Shown here: one piece after another, positions 10,910 through 21,250 of the stretch
Position numbering within the stretch: position 1 is the stretch's first letter
Layout of the letters: each line of letters opens with the position of its first letter
Origin: Leptidea sinapis
Taxonomy: Eukaryota; Arthropoda; Insecta; Lepidoptera; Pieridae
Assembly: GCF_905404315.1 (NCBI RefSeq)
Contig: NC_066272.1
Coordinates: 8,060,001 to 8,124,000 of the forward strand
Length of the DNA: 64,000 bases
Direction: 5' to 3'
Program-made: the position numbers and the translations under genes
Notes under the pieces: generated by a model
Told to the model about the DNA's origin: nothing
The model's input: only the letters and a program-made list of their open reading frames with translations
The model's database searches: none

Positions 10910-11300
10910 TCAAATTCAAATTAAAATATTTTTATTTCAAATAGGTTTTAAAATCACTTATAAAAAATCAAACATCTGAGAAGAACGGGCGCAAAAAAGC
11001 TCAGCGGGCTCCTTTTTCAAAGAAATTTCTTCACAATATAATATCGTACAATAACATTTATTTTTAAATAGCCTGAGGGTGGTTGTTCCATTCCCAATCT
11101 GTGATATCATTAAGAATATCATTTACGTTGTTAAGTTAGTAAACTTTACCACACCAACGTTTTTAATAGTTGTAAAAGCATATACGTCGCCCTACAAAAG
11201 ACTTACTAACTGGATTTAACAGAGTAGTAGGCATAACCAGCTTATGTTTGTAGCTGGTGTTAACATTAAGATTGTCACAGAGATGCAACAGTTAAATTGT
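10910..11300 (-). pseudogene. LINE ORF2 C-terminus and 3' UTR (family F5)
   Basis: The minus strand reads CDNLNVNTSYKHKLVMPTTL..NPVSKSFVGRRICFYN, a typical end of jockey-clade ORF2. It is followed by the 'gtggtaaagttta' block, 'ctcaggctattaaa', 'cccgctgagc' and the terminal AATAAAAATATTTTAATTTGAA. Matching 3' UTRs are at 14785-15120 (minus) and 50745-51043 (plus). It is 5'-truncated. Confidence 0.75.
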
Positions 11301-12713
11301 TTATTTATTTAAATTTCTCTTTTAATTCTTCACACTCATTCTTTTAGAGACGAATTACATTACGAAATCATACCGTAGAGGATACTTATTAACTTTAGGT
11401 TGACTCCTTCTCCCTTCGTAACACTGTATTTGTACATATTGAATTGTTTTCAACCTTTAAAGGGAGAATGAATGTTTATTATATTTTTGGCCTCATAATA
11501 CTAAGTGAAGAATATAAGTAAAAATTCTAATGTCTCATGTGTTCGGTTTTATATTTAAGTCTTATACATCGTTTATTGCTACAGTTCAAAGTTCAACATT
11601 TGACACTCTACATCAATGACAAGGTTGTCACGTTCGAGGGGACTATGCAATGATGTGTGGAATTATAGTCTATTAAAATATCTAAAAATGTTTCACCTAC
11701 TGCGTAAAACTTAGAGGAATTTCCGCTGATAATGCCTCACATTCAGAATTTTTGACCACAAACCATTCAGGACAAAACCTCTTTCATGAAACAAATCGAT
11801 GAAAAGTCAGTTAAAAAAGCAATTTTAATGCATATTTTCAAACTAAAGCTAAAAATTTATTTATTTGTTCATGTATGTGATAAAACGATACTTATAATTG
11901 TAAAATTTATTTTATTATTTACTTTAATGGGAGAAATGTCCAGAAACACATTATCACACTTTTAAACCAATATTTGCAGTATCATCATCTTGCAAATTAG
12001 TAATCTTTGAAAATTTTTTCAAACGTCTCGAAGTCATGTATGTAGAGTAAGTAAAAATCATATTGTTAGTTGATTAGGTATAGAAATAACCACAAGAGTA
12101 CTGAATACAATAGATGAATCAATCCACACATACTAATACAGTAAAAAATATAAGCACTAAATCAACATAATTTTTTCTTATAAATAAAACTTCACAAAAC
12201 AAAATAAAGTAAAACAAAATACAGTTCTTGTTCCCAGTTCGATTAATGCTACGGTGATAATAATTATTTCAATCTTTAAAATTTGGATTTCAAAATAAAC
12301 AGTTCAAAATGAAATTTATGTATGACTGCGATTTGTGGTGAGGAAATTCTTTGTAGTTTCCCTCTAGACTCTAGAGTATTTGATGCGAACGAGGCTATTT
12401 CCGAAGTTTTCCCAATGGTGAAAACATATTTTGCATTTTGAATTTCGTCTTTGTTGGACTTCTGCCATCTGTGCATAGATATTTTTATGTAAGTAGAAAT
12501 AGGTACCCAAAGAAAGAACTAACTTTATAAAGATATATAATGTTTGTTTGTATGTATAATGATACATACAATTTGTGTGTATGTATAATGATACAATTAA
12601 ATAATGAGTTAACTATACATATAAGCGTTTAATGAATCCTGCTACAGTAGCTCGGGAGTAAGATGAGTTACAAAATGTGGTATGCTTAATCCGTGGCGTA
12701 CCGAGTAACGGTA
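11301..12713. other. Unassigned AT-rich DNA with two small repeats
   Basis: A 17-bp perfect direct repeat (GTATGTATAATGATACA) occurs at 12550 and 12579. The block 12335-12440 ('tttcccaatgg' followed by 'aaaacatattttgca') resembles 22005-22105 and may be part of an undescribed repeat. No gene is seen. Confidence 0.4.
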
Positions 12714-12957
12714 CATATTGACTTACGGCCGTTTTCAATAACCTATATATCCTTTGTTTAAATTACTAGAGGTAGACAAATCTATCCTTTTACGCTTACT
12801 TAAATTTCAATAACCTATTGACAGATAGCATTGGACTATAATTATATTGGACATAACTATGGATAGATAAGATCTTGTCATTAAACGGTGACAGCAATGT
12901 ATCCGTAAGTTAAACTAAGGATAGGTAGGTGATTGAAAACGGCCGTAAGCCGATATG
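12714..12957. mobile_element. MITE with long terminal inverted repeats
   Basis: CTTACGGCCGTTTTCAAT at 12722-12739 is the exact reverse complement of 12932-12949. The match continues with a few mismatches outward to CATAT and inward through 'acctatatatcctttg', giving arms of about 55 bp in a 244-bp unit. The spacer has no coding frame. The superfamily is unknown because a target duplication could not be decided. Confidence 0.75.
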
Positions 12958-13340
12958 CAGCATTTTGAAATTTGACCGGTAATCCGAGTGCGTCAATATG
13001 AAGCACTTAGAAATACGATACGACTCCATCGATTTCTGGTTTTACAGCGTTGTTGCGAAGTGCTATTTCGCTTTGAACTTATAATACAAGATGAATAATG
13101 TAGGTATAGTATTGAATAGGTAGATTCGAACACTCTATACAAATGATAACAAAAAATTGCGCGGGAACGTAAGAGTAGGTTGCCGTACGCCATATTGAAT
13201 AGTTAATGTCTTGCGGTCCGATTCACAAACAGTGCTTATGAGAGGATGCAAGGATTTGCCGTATTACTGGCGATTATATCAATAATCTATGTATAAAAAT
13301 AGAAAAGATACTTCCTCATATCTTTTAGAATATTACGTGC
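12958..13340. other. Unassigned DNA
   Basis: No gene or repeat is recognised. The minus-strand frame at 12993-13193 has no domain. Confidence 0.4.
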
Positions 13341-13965
13341 ACCTCATATCACCGCTCTTCGACAATGCTCCCCGTAATGCCTCGCCTAGTATCGGAATAA
13401 TAAAATCTCTAACGATTGCCAATTCCATAGTTATCAAGAAGGTAAAGCCAAATTGGCTAAGAAGAAACTTGGTGCATGGCACGGCAATAACTCTAGTCCG
13501 ACCATATTCTAGCGCTCTACAAAGTTGCTCTTATCTCTGGACTTGTATCTATTAACTGCACTCCAGTAGCAGCGCGAACCATTTGACCAGTGGGAGGCTC
13601 CTTTGCACCGGATGCCGGCTAGATTATGGGTACCACAACGACGACTATTTCTGCCATGAAGCAGTAATGTGTAAGCATTATTGTGTTTCGGTTTGAAGGG
13701 CGCTGTAGCTAGTGAACTTACTGGACAAATGAGACTTCACATCTTATGTCTCAATGAGCGCAGTTGTGGTGCCGCTCAGAATTTTTCGTTTTTCGAATAA
13801 TTTTGAGCGGCACTGCAGTGTAAATGCGCTGGGCGTATCAATTACCATCAGCTGAACGTTCAGCTAATCTCGTTCCTTATTTTCATTAAAAAAGTTCATA
13901 CAACGCTCGAATTTTAGGGGACCCAGAGCGCTGAGAACAGCTAGATGAGAACTAGAATACTGTAA
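13341..13965 (+). pseudogene. Jockey-like LINE fragment (family F1, copy C), interrupted by family K
   Basis: The left half, 13341-13586, matches the F1 stretch from 'SPLFDNAPRNASPSIGI' to the 'gaaccatttgac' (EPFD) position. The right half, 13894-13965, resumes with 'acaacgctcgaattttaggg' and 'acccagagcgctg', the same coding stretch that follows EPFD in copy A. The family K copy sits precisely between. It is heavily mutated, with several short deletions. Confidence 0.7.
13587..13893 (+). mobile_element. Family K dispersed repeat, copy 2 (near full length)
   Basis: It runs from CCAGTGGGAGGCTCC to 'cttattttcattaaaaaa'. It keeps the central inverted repeat seen across the family (GTGCCGCTCAG against TTGAGCGGCAC). 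It interrupts the jockey-like fragment, which gives exact insertion limits on both sides. No clear target duplication is visible. Confidence 0.75.
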
Positions 13966-14784
13966 TGACACCAACAGTATATGTGGTCAAATACCTTTCC
14001 TACATATCTGGAAATGTTGGTTACTCAATGCATTACTTATTATAAATCAGAACATCAAATTTTACTGTTGGAGGAAACAAAGGTTTCAGATGTAATTCTT
14101 GAAATTCGTGTTGACCGAAGCTAATGAAATGTAAACCATTCTATGCAAACAAAGTAAATCTACATGAAGATTATTTTATTGAAAGTTCTTTTTAAATGGC
14201 CACAATCGTGTCGTATAGTGCTCATTAATTGTATTTCATAATTTCTACATTTGTTCTTATAAAGTATAATATTAAGTCATACATTTCAATCAACCAAACA
14301 TCAATTTCAATAAATTACTTAGTATTGAAGCCGTTTTTGGGATATAAGGAAATATTTGAAGGTCACGGAAAACAAATTACAGCTTCGAGCTATATAATGT
14401 TAGAAACTGCAAAGTTATGAACATTAGTGTGTCAAATAATATTGCTATAAGATGTATATACATGTGAACATAATAAAAATGTATGTACAATGTATACATT
14501 CATGCTAATTTTATTGACAACTTGTTGCGATTGCTTACAAAATAATATTGGTTACGTACTGACTTATTATGATAAATCCAAAAGATTAGGAAGAAACTAA
14601 AAGCTAATAAGTGCCCATCTGTATTAATTCCAAGCGTTTCGAAATTAAATTCATTCCTTTCAAGTCTTCCTATAATTCAAGTTTAGCATTCAGTGAATTC
14701 CTTTCAATGTGATCATTTGAATGAAAAATCAATTATGCTCACTTCAGATTTTACTTAAGTCTATAGAGATGATGACGTTGCGAA
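13966..14784. other. Unassigned AT-rich DNA
   Basis: No gene or shared repeat is recognised. The plus frame at 14229-14420 is low-complexity. Confidence 0.45.
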
Positions 14785-15120
14785 TATTTAAATTCAAATA
14801 TTTTTATTTGAAATAGGATGTGACATGACTTATTAAAAGTCAAAAACTACCACCCATTCCAAAAAGAATGCTTTAAACCTGAGACGAAAGGGCGCAACAA
14901 ACACAGCGGGCTTTTTTTTAAATAAAAAAATGTTTACAAAGTAATATCGTACAATTAAACTGATTATTTAATAGCCTGAGGGCGGTTGCTCCATTTCCAA
15001 TCTGTGGTATCATAAAGAAAGTCATTTATGTTATAGTAACCTTTACCACACAAACGTTTTATAACATTCTTTTGAATATACATTTGTTTTGAATATTTTC
15101 TGAGATCTTGTTGTAAAAGC
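14785..15120 (-). repeat. LINE 3' UTR fragment (family F5)
   Basis: The minus strand matches 50745-51043, including 'gcccgctg', 'gggcggttgctcc' as the inverse of the ORF-end block, and the AATAAAAATATTTGAATTT terminus. Coding sequence is almost absent. Confidence 0.65.
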
Positions 15121-15585
15121 ATTTTTGATTTATTTATTTATTTAATTCAGAGAGTTCTCCATATCTAGGTAAATGTATTTGTAACAATATTTCTTATGAA
15201 CTACATTACTATTATGAGTGAAATATATTTATAAACCTAGAGCTAACTGTATCCAGTGTTTCTTTAAGGAACAGTCCGCTCTGGCAGCAATCATATTTAG
15301 GATGCTGTTACTGCTAACACTGCAACATGGAAACCGCTTTTTTGCGCATTATGGCATGGAAACCATCCACAGATGCCTCAGCAAACATTCTAGAAGCGCT
15401 ACAACGCCATGGTAGCCCTAACAGCCTCCTAAACGCATTATTATATGTGACACGTAGAACGCTATAAGCCCCGCGCGAATATGACACCCACAAGCCGCTC
15501 GAGTAAAAAGAGTGGCAGAATGCTTTGAATTATAACGTTTTAACATTATTTGTGCTTCGTGCAAACCTGCGGGCGAGCATATTAC
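15121..15585. other. Unassigned, moderately GC-richer DNA
   Basis: The 15250-15500 part is less AT-rich and has a repeated phrase ('catggaaacc' at about 15326 and 15355). The 65-codon frame at 15218-15415 has no domain. It could be an unrecognised retroelement piece. Confidence 0.3.
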
Positions 15586-15860
15586 GCTAGATTATGGGTA
15601 CCACAATGGCGCATATTTCTGCCGTGAAGCAGTAATGTATAACTGTGTTTTGATCTGAAGGGCGCCGTAGTTACTGAAATTACTGGGAAAATGAGACTTG
15701 TCATCTTATGTCTCAAGGTGACGAGCGCAGTTGTAGTGCCGTTAAGAATTTTTGGGTTTTTCAATAATCTTAAGCGGCACTGAATTGTAATGGGCAGGGC
15801 GTATCAATTACCATCAGCTAAACGTAGTGCTCATCTCGTCCCTTATTTTCATAAAAAAAA
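15586..15860 (+). mobile_element. Family K dispersed repeat, copy 3
   Basis: It lacks the first ~30 bp of the family consensus and starts at GCTAGATTATGGGTACC. The remainder is collinear with copies 2 and 6 down to the A run at 15850-15860. Confidence 0.7.
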
Positions 15861-16263
15861 TAGTTTTCTGTTGCGAAGAATTTTGAATTAAGTTATATAA
15901 TTAAATTTAAATATTCTAACAAACTAACAAAATAATTAATAATAATATATAATCATTTGATACTACTAAATTTAGTTTCAGTTTTTAGAACTAATGTTCA
16001 TTTTGAAAACAAAGCTTCAAAAATGATTTAGAGCAAATACCATGACCATTGAGGTGAAGCCATCCAGAGTATCTATACAGCCGTATTAAATGATTTGTGA
16101 TTCAGATTAATTTTAATAATTATGTTTCTGTTCTATTGATACTATTGATCATGGTATGCATTATAGCACGGATTTCTGTACATCAAAATTGTGTTTTAAT
16201 TGGAATTTTATACGAACGCTTTCGACACTATGTAGTTAAATCTCGATAGAGTAAAGTTTTTTT
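15861..16263. other. Unassigned AT-rich DNA
   Basis: Nothing is recognised. Confidence 0.45.
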
Positions 16264-16720
16264 TTATATAAGAGGGTGCAAACGGGCAAGAGGCTCATGG
16301 GATGGGGAGAGGTGAGGTAACCACCCATGGACATCCGCAACAACGGAGTCAAGAAATGCGTTGCCGGCCTCTAAGGTGCTTTTTTCTTGAAGGTTCCTAA
16401 GTCTTATTTGTTCGGGAAAAACTGTGACTGTGTGAGGCAAGAAATTTCTTGCGAAACGCGCGGTTGTGGAATGCCAGACGTCAACGTGATGCGAGTGGTA
16501 CTTTGCACGTAATGTCCGGTCGTGGAATTCGGCCAATTGAATCAACCCGAACAGCTCCTCTGAGCATGATAAATGCGGTAGAAGATGCAGAGAGAACCCA
16601 TTACTCTACGCAATGCCAATGAATCTCCGGAACAAACAGGCCTAGAGACTTTACTTTCACAATTAAAGTCTCTGGGCCTGATGGTTCCGGGATATCATCA
16701 GGAGCACATCGGGCGAAAAT
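16264..16720 (-). pseudogene. LINE ORF2 C-terminus (jockey-like family F2)
   Basis: The minus strand reads RAKYHSHHVDVWHSTTARFARNFLPHT, the counterpart of the YHPHHLDVWRSSTVRFSRSFLPRT word of F1 but clearly another family. The 3' end (plus-strand 16264 onward) carries the inverse of 'gagcctcttgcccgtttgc' before an A run. Upstream coding sequence continues to about 16720 with frame changes. A more decayed relative lies at 41208-41890 (minus). Confidence 0.7.
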
Positions 16721-16744
16721 CTCAATCTCAAATTATAATAATAA

Positions 16745-16835
16745 CTTTCTTTTTATCAGTGGAAGGTTTATTGGCACAGGATGCAGGCTGTTTTACGTTA
16801 TGTTACGCTCGTTTGTACTCTTCTTCCATAAAAAA
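16745..16835 (+). repeat. Chimeric short repeat: family K-like head fused to F1 LINE tail
   Basis: It begins like family K ('agtggaaggtttattggcac', 'aggatgcaggct'), then changes at about 16790 to the F1 tail ('ttacgctcgtttgtactc', 'ttcttccataaaaaaa'). The join could come from template switching or a deletion between adjacent elements. Confidence 0.45.
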
Positions 16836-16991
16836 AATATGTGTTTACCACAGCGGTGCAAGCATAATTGTATTTCTGGTTAAAAGGCGCCGCTAGACCT
16901 AAGGTTAAAGAAACTTTGATTTGTGTAAAAGTGTGTCAATATTTTTGGGAGGTATTTGCCATAGTCGCCAAGCCCGGCATCGCAGTACATG

Positions 16992-17222
16992 GTGTGCTCT
17001 AAACGAAAGATGATGCTGCTCCGTTGTTTGTGTCCCTTAGACGCCTCTTATGACACCCACGGGAGGAGATGGGGTGGTGCTATTCTGATGCGACACCACA
17101 CCCAAAAGATCGCCGGAATACGTTGGATGAGGGCAGCGCAGGACCGATCGTCGCGGAAATCTTTAGGGGAGGCTATTGACCAGCGGTAGACGTCTTCCGG
17201 CTGATGACAGAAGATGACGAGT
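16992..17222 (+). pseudogene. RTE LINE C-terminus
   Basis: It reads HHTQKIAGIRWMRAAQDRSS followed by KSLGEA, then decays into 'cgtcttccggctgatgacag'. This is the ordinary RTE end. Just upstream, 'cctcttatgacacccacggg' is a common lepidopteran repeat phrase that I could not place in a family. Confidence 0.7.
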
Positions 17223-17596
17223 AATTGCGATGCCGTTCAAAATTGTAATGGACTGTATGTACTTAATCACGTGCTCTTCGCGTTACATTTTCTCATACAA
17301 ACTAAATAAACCTATAAACTTAAATCTAACTCTTGATAGTATTTGTACAATATGGACTGTACATAGCGTGCTCCGTCAATATGTACTCGAGCAAGAACTG
17401 TGGATGTTAATCACTCCGACAGAGTTGATTAAATCTAAAATACGAGTCGCATTGTCTGACGAGACAACTGAATAAATTGCCAGCCTTAACACTTATCGCA
17501 CTACTGTACAACAAACAATGAATTTATTCGATGAACTTGTGAACTTTATTTACTAGAGTTTCGACTCATTTTTTCTCATTATGGTAGTAGTCTCAA
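17223..17596. other. Unassigned DNA
   Basis: An 81-codon plus frame (17230-17475) shows no domain. No repeat is recognised. Confidence 0.35.
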
Positions 17597-17957
17597 TCAT
17601 CATTCATCATCATCATCATTTCAGCCGTAAGAAGTCCACTGCTGGACAAAGGCCTAACCCAAGATCGCCATCATCCATGCGCTGCCAACCTATTCCAGCG
17701 AACTTGACCAGATCGTCGGTCCATCTTGGGGGCGGGGGCTACCAACACTAAGTCTTCCGGTACGTGGTCGTCATCCGAGGACTTTACTGCCCCAACGGCC
17801 ATCTGTCCGTCGAGCGATGTGCCCTGCCCACTGCCACTTTAGTTTCGCAATCACTTGGGCTATGTCAGTGACTTTAGTTCTCCTACGGATCTCCTCATTT
17901 CTGATTTAATCTCGTAGGGAAACTCCGAGCATAGCCCTTTCCATTGCCCTCTGCCTT
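17597..17957 (-). pseudogene. RTE LINE 3' coding end with (ATG)n tail
   Basis: On the plus strand a CAT-triplet run (17597-17620) is followed by the inverse RTE C-terminus, through 'ggacaaaggccta', 'gaccagatcgtcggtcc' and 'ctgcccactgccact' to 'ggatctcctcatttctgatt'. The last is the inverse of the RIRNEEIR word. It contains about 110 codons of ORF2 with a few disruptions. Confidence 0.8.
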
Positions 17958-18012
17958 AGACTTGAGAAGAACAGGCGCAATGAACTCAGTGATAAATTAA
18001 ATTATTTTAATA

Positions 18013-19032
18013 CAGGGTGGACCAAAAGTCCGTTTACATTTGAATCGTTTGTCGCGTCTAGCAGCGGCGGCGGAAGGTGGTGAAAGGGTTACGCATTGCA
18101 AGAGCGGCCAATGGGAATTTAGTGCCATGGCGTCGTTTAGCGGTAGTCAACGTGCATTTTGTGTACGCGAGTACTATCGAAACAACGATTCTGCTACCTA
18201 AGCTCAACGAAAGTTTTGCAATCATTACAAGATACGACACAAAAATCAAGCTCCATCAGGTGTCTTAATTAAAAAATGGGTGCTCAAGTTTGAGAAGACG
18301 GGTTCAACAATGGATTTACGTCGATCTGGCCGGCCTAGAACGTCGATGGACCCCGAAAACGTGGAGCGAGTAAAATCGTCTGTTTGTGACCAACCTGGAC
18401 TATCAACTCGAAAGCGGTCTGCTGTCCTTAACGTGCCAAGATAATGATGTATTAAACCGCATTCTCAAGAAAAATTTAAGTCTACATTCCTATAAAATCC
18501 AAATGGTGTAGGAATTAAGGCCTCAGGACCATGCCACTAGGTTGCAGTTTGCAAACGAAATGGTAGAGCGATTCACCAGTTTTACAAACATTTTTTTCTC
18601 AACAAGGCACACTTCCACCTAAATGGGCATGTTAATAGACAAAATTGTTGTTATTGGAGTGACACTATGTCATGGTGATCAAAAACCCCTGCATTCCAGC
18701 CAACCAACCCAGTAACTCTTGACGAATTAAAGGATCGTATTCGCACAGAAATCCAAAACATCTCAACAGAAACATGTAAAGCTGTCATCGAAAATTTCCG
18801 CTCTAGATTGCAGCAATGCCAGAATAATGAAGGATTGCATATGGATGATGTAGAATAGAATAGAATAGAATAATTAATTTATTGCAGGCATAAAATCCCA
18901 TAATTGTGATGTGATTTTTAAGAAATAAATTCCCTTTTTGTTTACTATCGAAAACAATAAACAATTTTGATCTACTTTAATTAGTTTTTTTTAAACATCA
19001 TTCCAATTATAAACTGACTTTTGGTTCACCCA
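18013..19032 (+). pseudogene. Dead Tc1/mariner-superfamily element with imperfect TIRs
   Basis: The ends GGGTGGACCAAAAGTC (18015-18030) and its inverse GACTTTTGGTTCACCC are inverted repeats with one mismatch. A TA precedes the left end. The centre encodes a broken transposase. A helix-turn-helix part (KKWVLKFEKTGSTMDLRRSGRPRT) is followed by 'QLQFANEMVERF'-type words and a remnant of the first catalytic region, then deletions and stops from 18440 on. A TAGAA pentanucleotide run (18848-18873) lies inside. At about 1.0 kb it is slightly shorter than a complete element. The two opposed 63-codon frames at its start (18058-18268) are shadows. Confidence 0.75.
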
Positions 19033-19279
19033 TTATTAACAAAATATTTCAATTTGACTTATTTTGATACAACGGACCAAGAACTATTCCATTATAGTTT
19101 TTTTTTGTACATTTCACTTGATACCATAAAAATGATATATAAACTTCTTAATAATTGCATGCTGTCTATCTGCCTTGAAAGATAATGCCTTTAGAATTAA
19201 GCTGCACTGTCTTTCTTTTTATCAAACAATAATGGTAAATTAAATAAATAAGTAAATGGAAGATATCGACACATCATGG

Positions 19280-19419
19280 AAGGGGATTTTTGAGTAAGAG
19301 GGCTTGGATTCAAGGAGGACTGTATGAGAATAATTGTCGCAAATGACAATCGTGACAGTTTGTCGTTTACGACAATTATTCTTGACCGCTTGTCGTTGAA
19401 TCCGAGCTCAAAAATCGCC
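19280..19419. repeat. Foldback (hairpin) element
   Basis: The two halves are imperfect inverted repeats over about 65 bp. Paired blocks are GATTTTTGAG with CTCAAAAATC, GGATTCAA with TTGAATCC, and GAATAATTGTCG with CGACAATTATTC, with a ~9-nt loop near 19352. TTGTCG/CGACAA occurs several times in the stem. Open frames on both strands here are a consequence of the palindrome and not genes. It could be a foldback MITE; a transcript would form a long hairpin. Confidence 0.7.
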
Positions 19420-19544
19420 TCCCTGAATTTATTGAATCTTTTCAATATAATATGCTTATCTATAGAATTATATCCAATAAATAAGCATCCTGATTGGAGA
19501 TACGAGTTGTTCATCCACAATGCGGGTTGTTAACGGTTTGCATA

Positions 19545-19867
19545 CAAGTGGGAAGCTCCTTTACACAGAATGCCGGCTTATAGGCAGATTATCGGTACCA
19601 CAACGGCGCCTCCTTCTGCCTTGAAGTAATCATGTGTTAACATTATTGTGTTTCGATATGAAAGGCGCCATAACTAATGAAATTATTGAGCAAATGAGAC
19701 TTAACATCTTATGTCTCAAGGAGACGAGCGCAATTGTGGCGCTGCTCAGAAGTTTTGGGTATTTCGAAAATCCTGGGCGGCACTGCATTGTAATGAGCAG
19801 GGCGTACCAATTACCATCAGTTTAATTAACGTCCTGCTCATCTCGTCCCTTATTTCAATACAAAAAA
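19545..19867 (+). mobile_element. Family K dispersed repeat, copy 4
   Basis: It starts CAAGTGGGAAGCTCC and ends with 'cccttatttcaatacaaaaaa'. It contains a short extra segment in the head ('cttataggcagattatcgg'). The body is collinear with other copies. Confidence 0.7.
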
Positions 19868-20219
19868 TCTTCATAATAGATCGACAAAGCCCCTCCAGAT
19901 TTCTAAGAAACTTTGTTGGGTTGTATTTGTTTAAAATTAATAATAATTTTAAATAAAGAAAAGAAAATATTTATTGGTAATAAATATTGAATCAATTTTT
20001 AAATTATAGAAGGTAACGAGACACGGAATGTTATCGGTGAAGCCTTGTAAATTATTTTGTAGATTCGCTGCCTAACGACGACCTACATTCCTGATATTAT
20101 CTTTTGAGTACATGAATTAATATAAAATTGAGTAAATATTTACCGACGTACGAAATATTAAATTATTATTCTTAATATTAGCAGCAACATACAAACTATT
20201 TTTATGTATATTACAGCCA
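19868..20219. other. Unassigned AT-rich DNA
   Basis: Nothing is recognised. Confidence 0.45.
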
Positions 20220-20362
20220 TTCTAAAATACTCTATATTTTGATGAGTGGCCTTTGAGTTTCTAGTAAATTCAGTCATTTAAAAGAAATATTTATACTGAC
20301 TATTTAAAAGCGCTTTCATTAAGCGTAATTGAATAAAATTTATTAGACTTTGATTTATTAGA
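20220..20362 (+). repeat. LINE 3' end (family F7)
   Basis: 'ctctatattttgatgagtgg', 'gagtttct', 'aaaagaaatattt' and a terminal TTGAATAAAATTTATTAGACTTTGA match 37650-37862. It is a 3' UTR only. Confidence 0.5.
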
Positions 20363-20415
20363 ATATTAAGGGCAAATGTTATATTTACAGGAATTTATAA
20401 AATCTATATGTAATA

Positions 20416-20605
20416 CTGGTTGACCCAACAGACGTTGTTCTGTGACAATGTTGCGAGTGAAATTTCGTAAAAATCGTTATTACCTGACCTCTAATCGGCA
20501 AAAGGAATATTTCTACCAAATTTCAAGTCTCTACGCCTTATGGTTCCAGAGATATCGTGATGAGTCCATATTAGATGCAAAAATTTATCATATTATATAT
20601 AAAGA
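20416..20605 (-). mobile_element. Decayed Helitron remnant
   Basis: The edge 'actggttgacccaacagacg' and 'ttgttctg' is a mutated form of the CTAG-end sequence at 38985 (ctagctgacccagcaaacgtcg). The opposite edge (AATATTAT-like, then 'atatataaaga|t') matches the 5' TCTT end. The interior carries 'ccaaatttcaagtctctacg', which is usual for this repeat. The 76-codon frame at 20442-20672 is therefore not a gene. Confidence 0.5.
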
Positions 20606-20654
20606 TATGGCATTTACCAAATTATGCTATGATTTTGTTTATGAATGTATGTAT

Positions 20655-20820
20655 AGGTTACCTGATGGTTAGCTAGCACCGCCGCGACACTCTTGCAACA
20701 CCAGATTCCTCTTGATGGAATTCCTCGGTGATTCGTTACCGACGAATTTTTGGTTGGGTATTCGCACTTTTTTGAACATACCCATGTCGTATCGATCTGG
20801 AAACAGCGTTAATCTTTGAC
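20655..20820 (-). pseudogene. Jockey-like LINE F1 C-terminal fragment
   Basis: On the plus strand, 'gttacctgatggttagc', 'cttgcaacaccagattcctc' and 'acccatgtcgtatcgatc' are the inverse of the F1 sequence around its GRYDMGTF codons and tail, with a small deletion in between. Heavily mutated. Confidence 0.6.
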
Positions 20821-20994
20821 GGTTGTTCTTATCTCAGGTTAAATTTCGTCATGGTTCTTTGTTAGTAAGCTTTTGTCTATCTTTTCAAGGCCATGTATTA
20901 AACAGGCAATAAACAATAAAATATAGAAATGCTATGTCCATTAATAAAATTCATCAATAAAGACAAAACTAAAAATATGTGATTCCTACATGCG

Positions 20995-21250
20995 ACCATG
21001 AACGACATCCTGCCCCGGGACAGTGTTTTTCTCCTATTGAATGATTCCAGTACCTGTGTTGTTGAAGTGGCCTATTCGATACTGCAGGACATAGATATTT
21101 TCATACCAAACGCTTTAGTACCGATTGGTGGCAGGTCACATCCCTGGTTCGATGCTTCAATTAGAGCAGAAGCTTACTTCAAGAAACATGAATATCGAAC
21201 CTGGGTTGCAGCGCTGGGCATAAAGAATCCAAACTGCAAAGTTCTAAAGA
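20995..21250 (+). pseudogene. LINE ORF2 segment between endonuclease and reverse transcriptase
   Basis: The open frame reads DIDIFIPNALVPIGGRSHPW, then FDASIRAEAYFKKHEYRTWV and LGIKNPNCKVLKR. The order (IP..., PWF/D, then a charged RTWVAA..NPNCKVLK stretch) is the linker between the endonuclease and polymerase domains of jockey-type elements. It is an isolated fragment with no polymerase behind it. Confidence 0.65.

Noticed and set aside
19197..19533. Opposed 107- and 69-codon frames
   Set aside because: They arise from the foldback repeat at 19280-19419, which reads similarly on both strands.
20442..20672. A small gene
   Set aside because: It lies within the decayed Helitron and the adjoining LINE piece.
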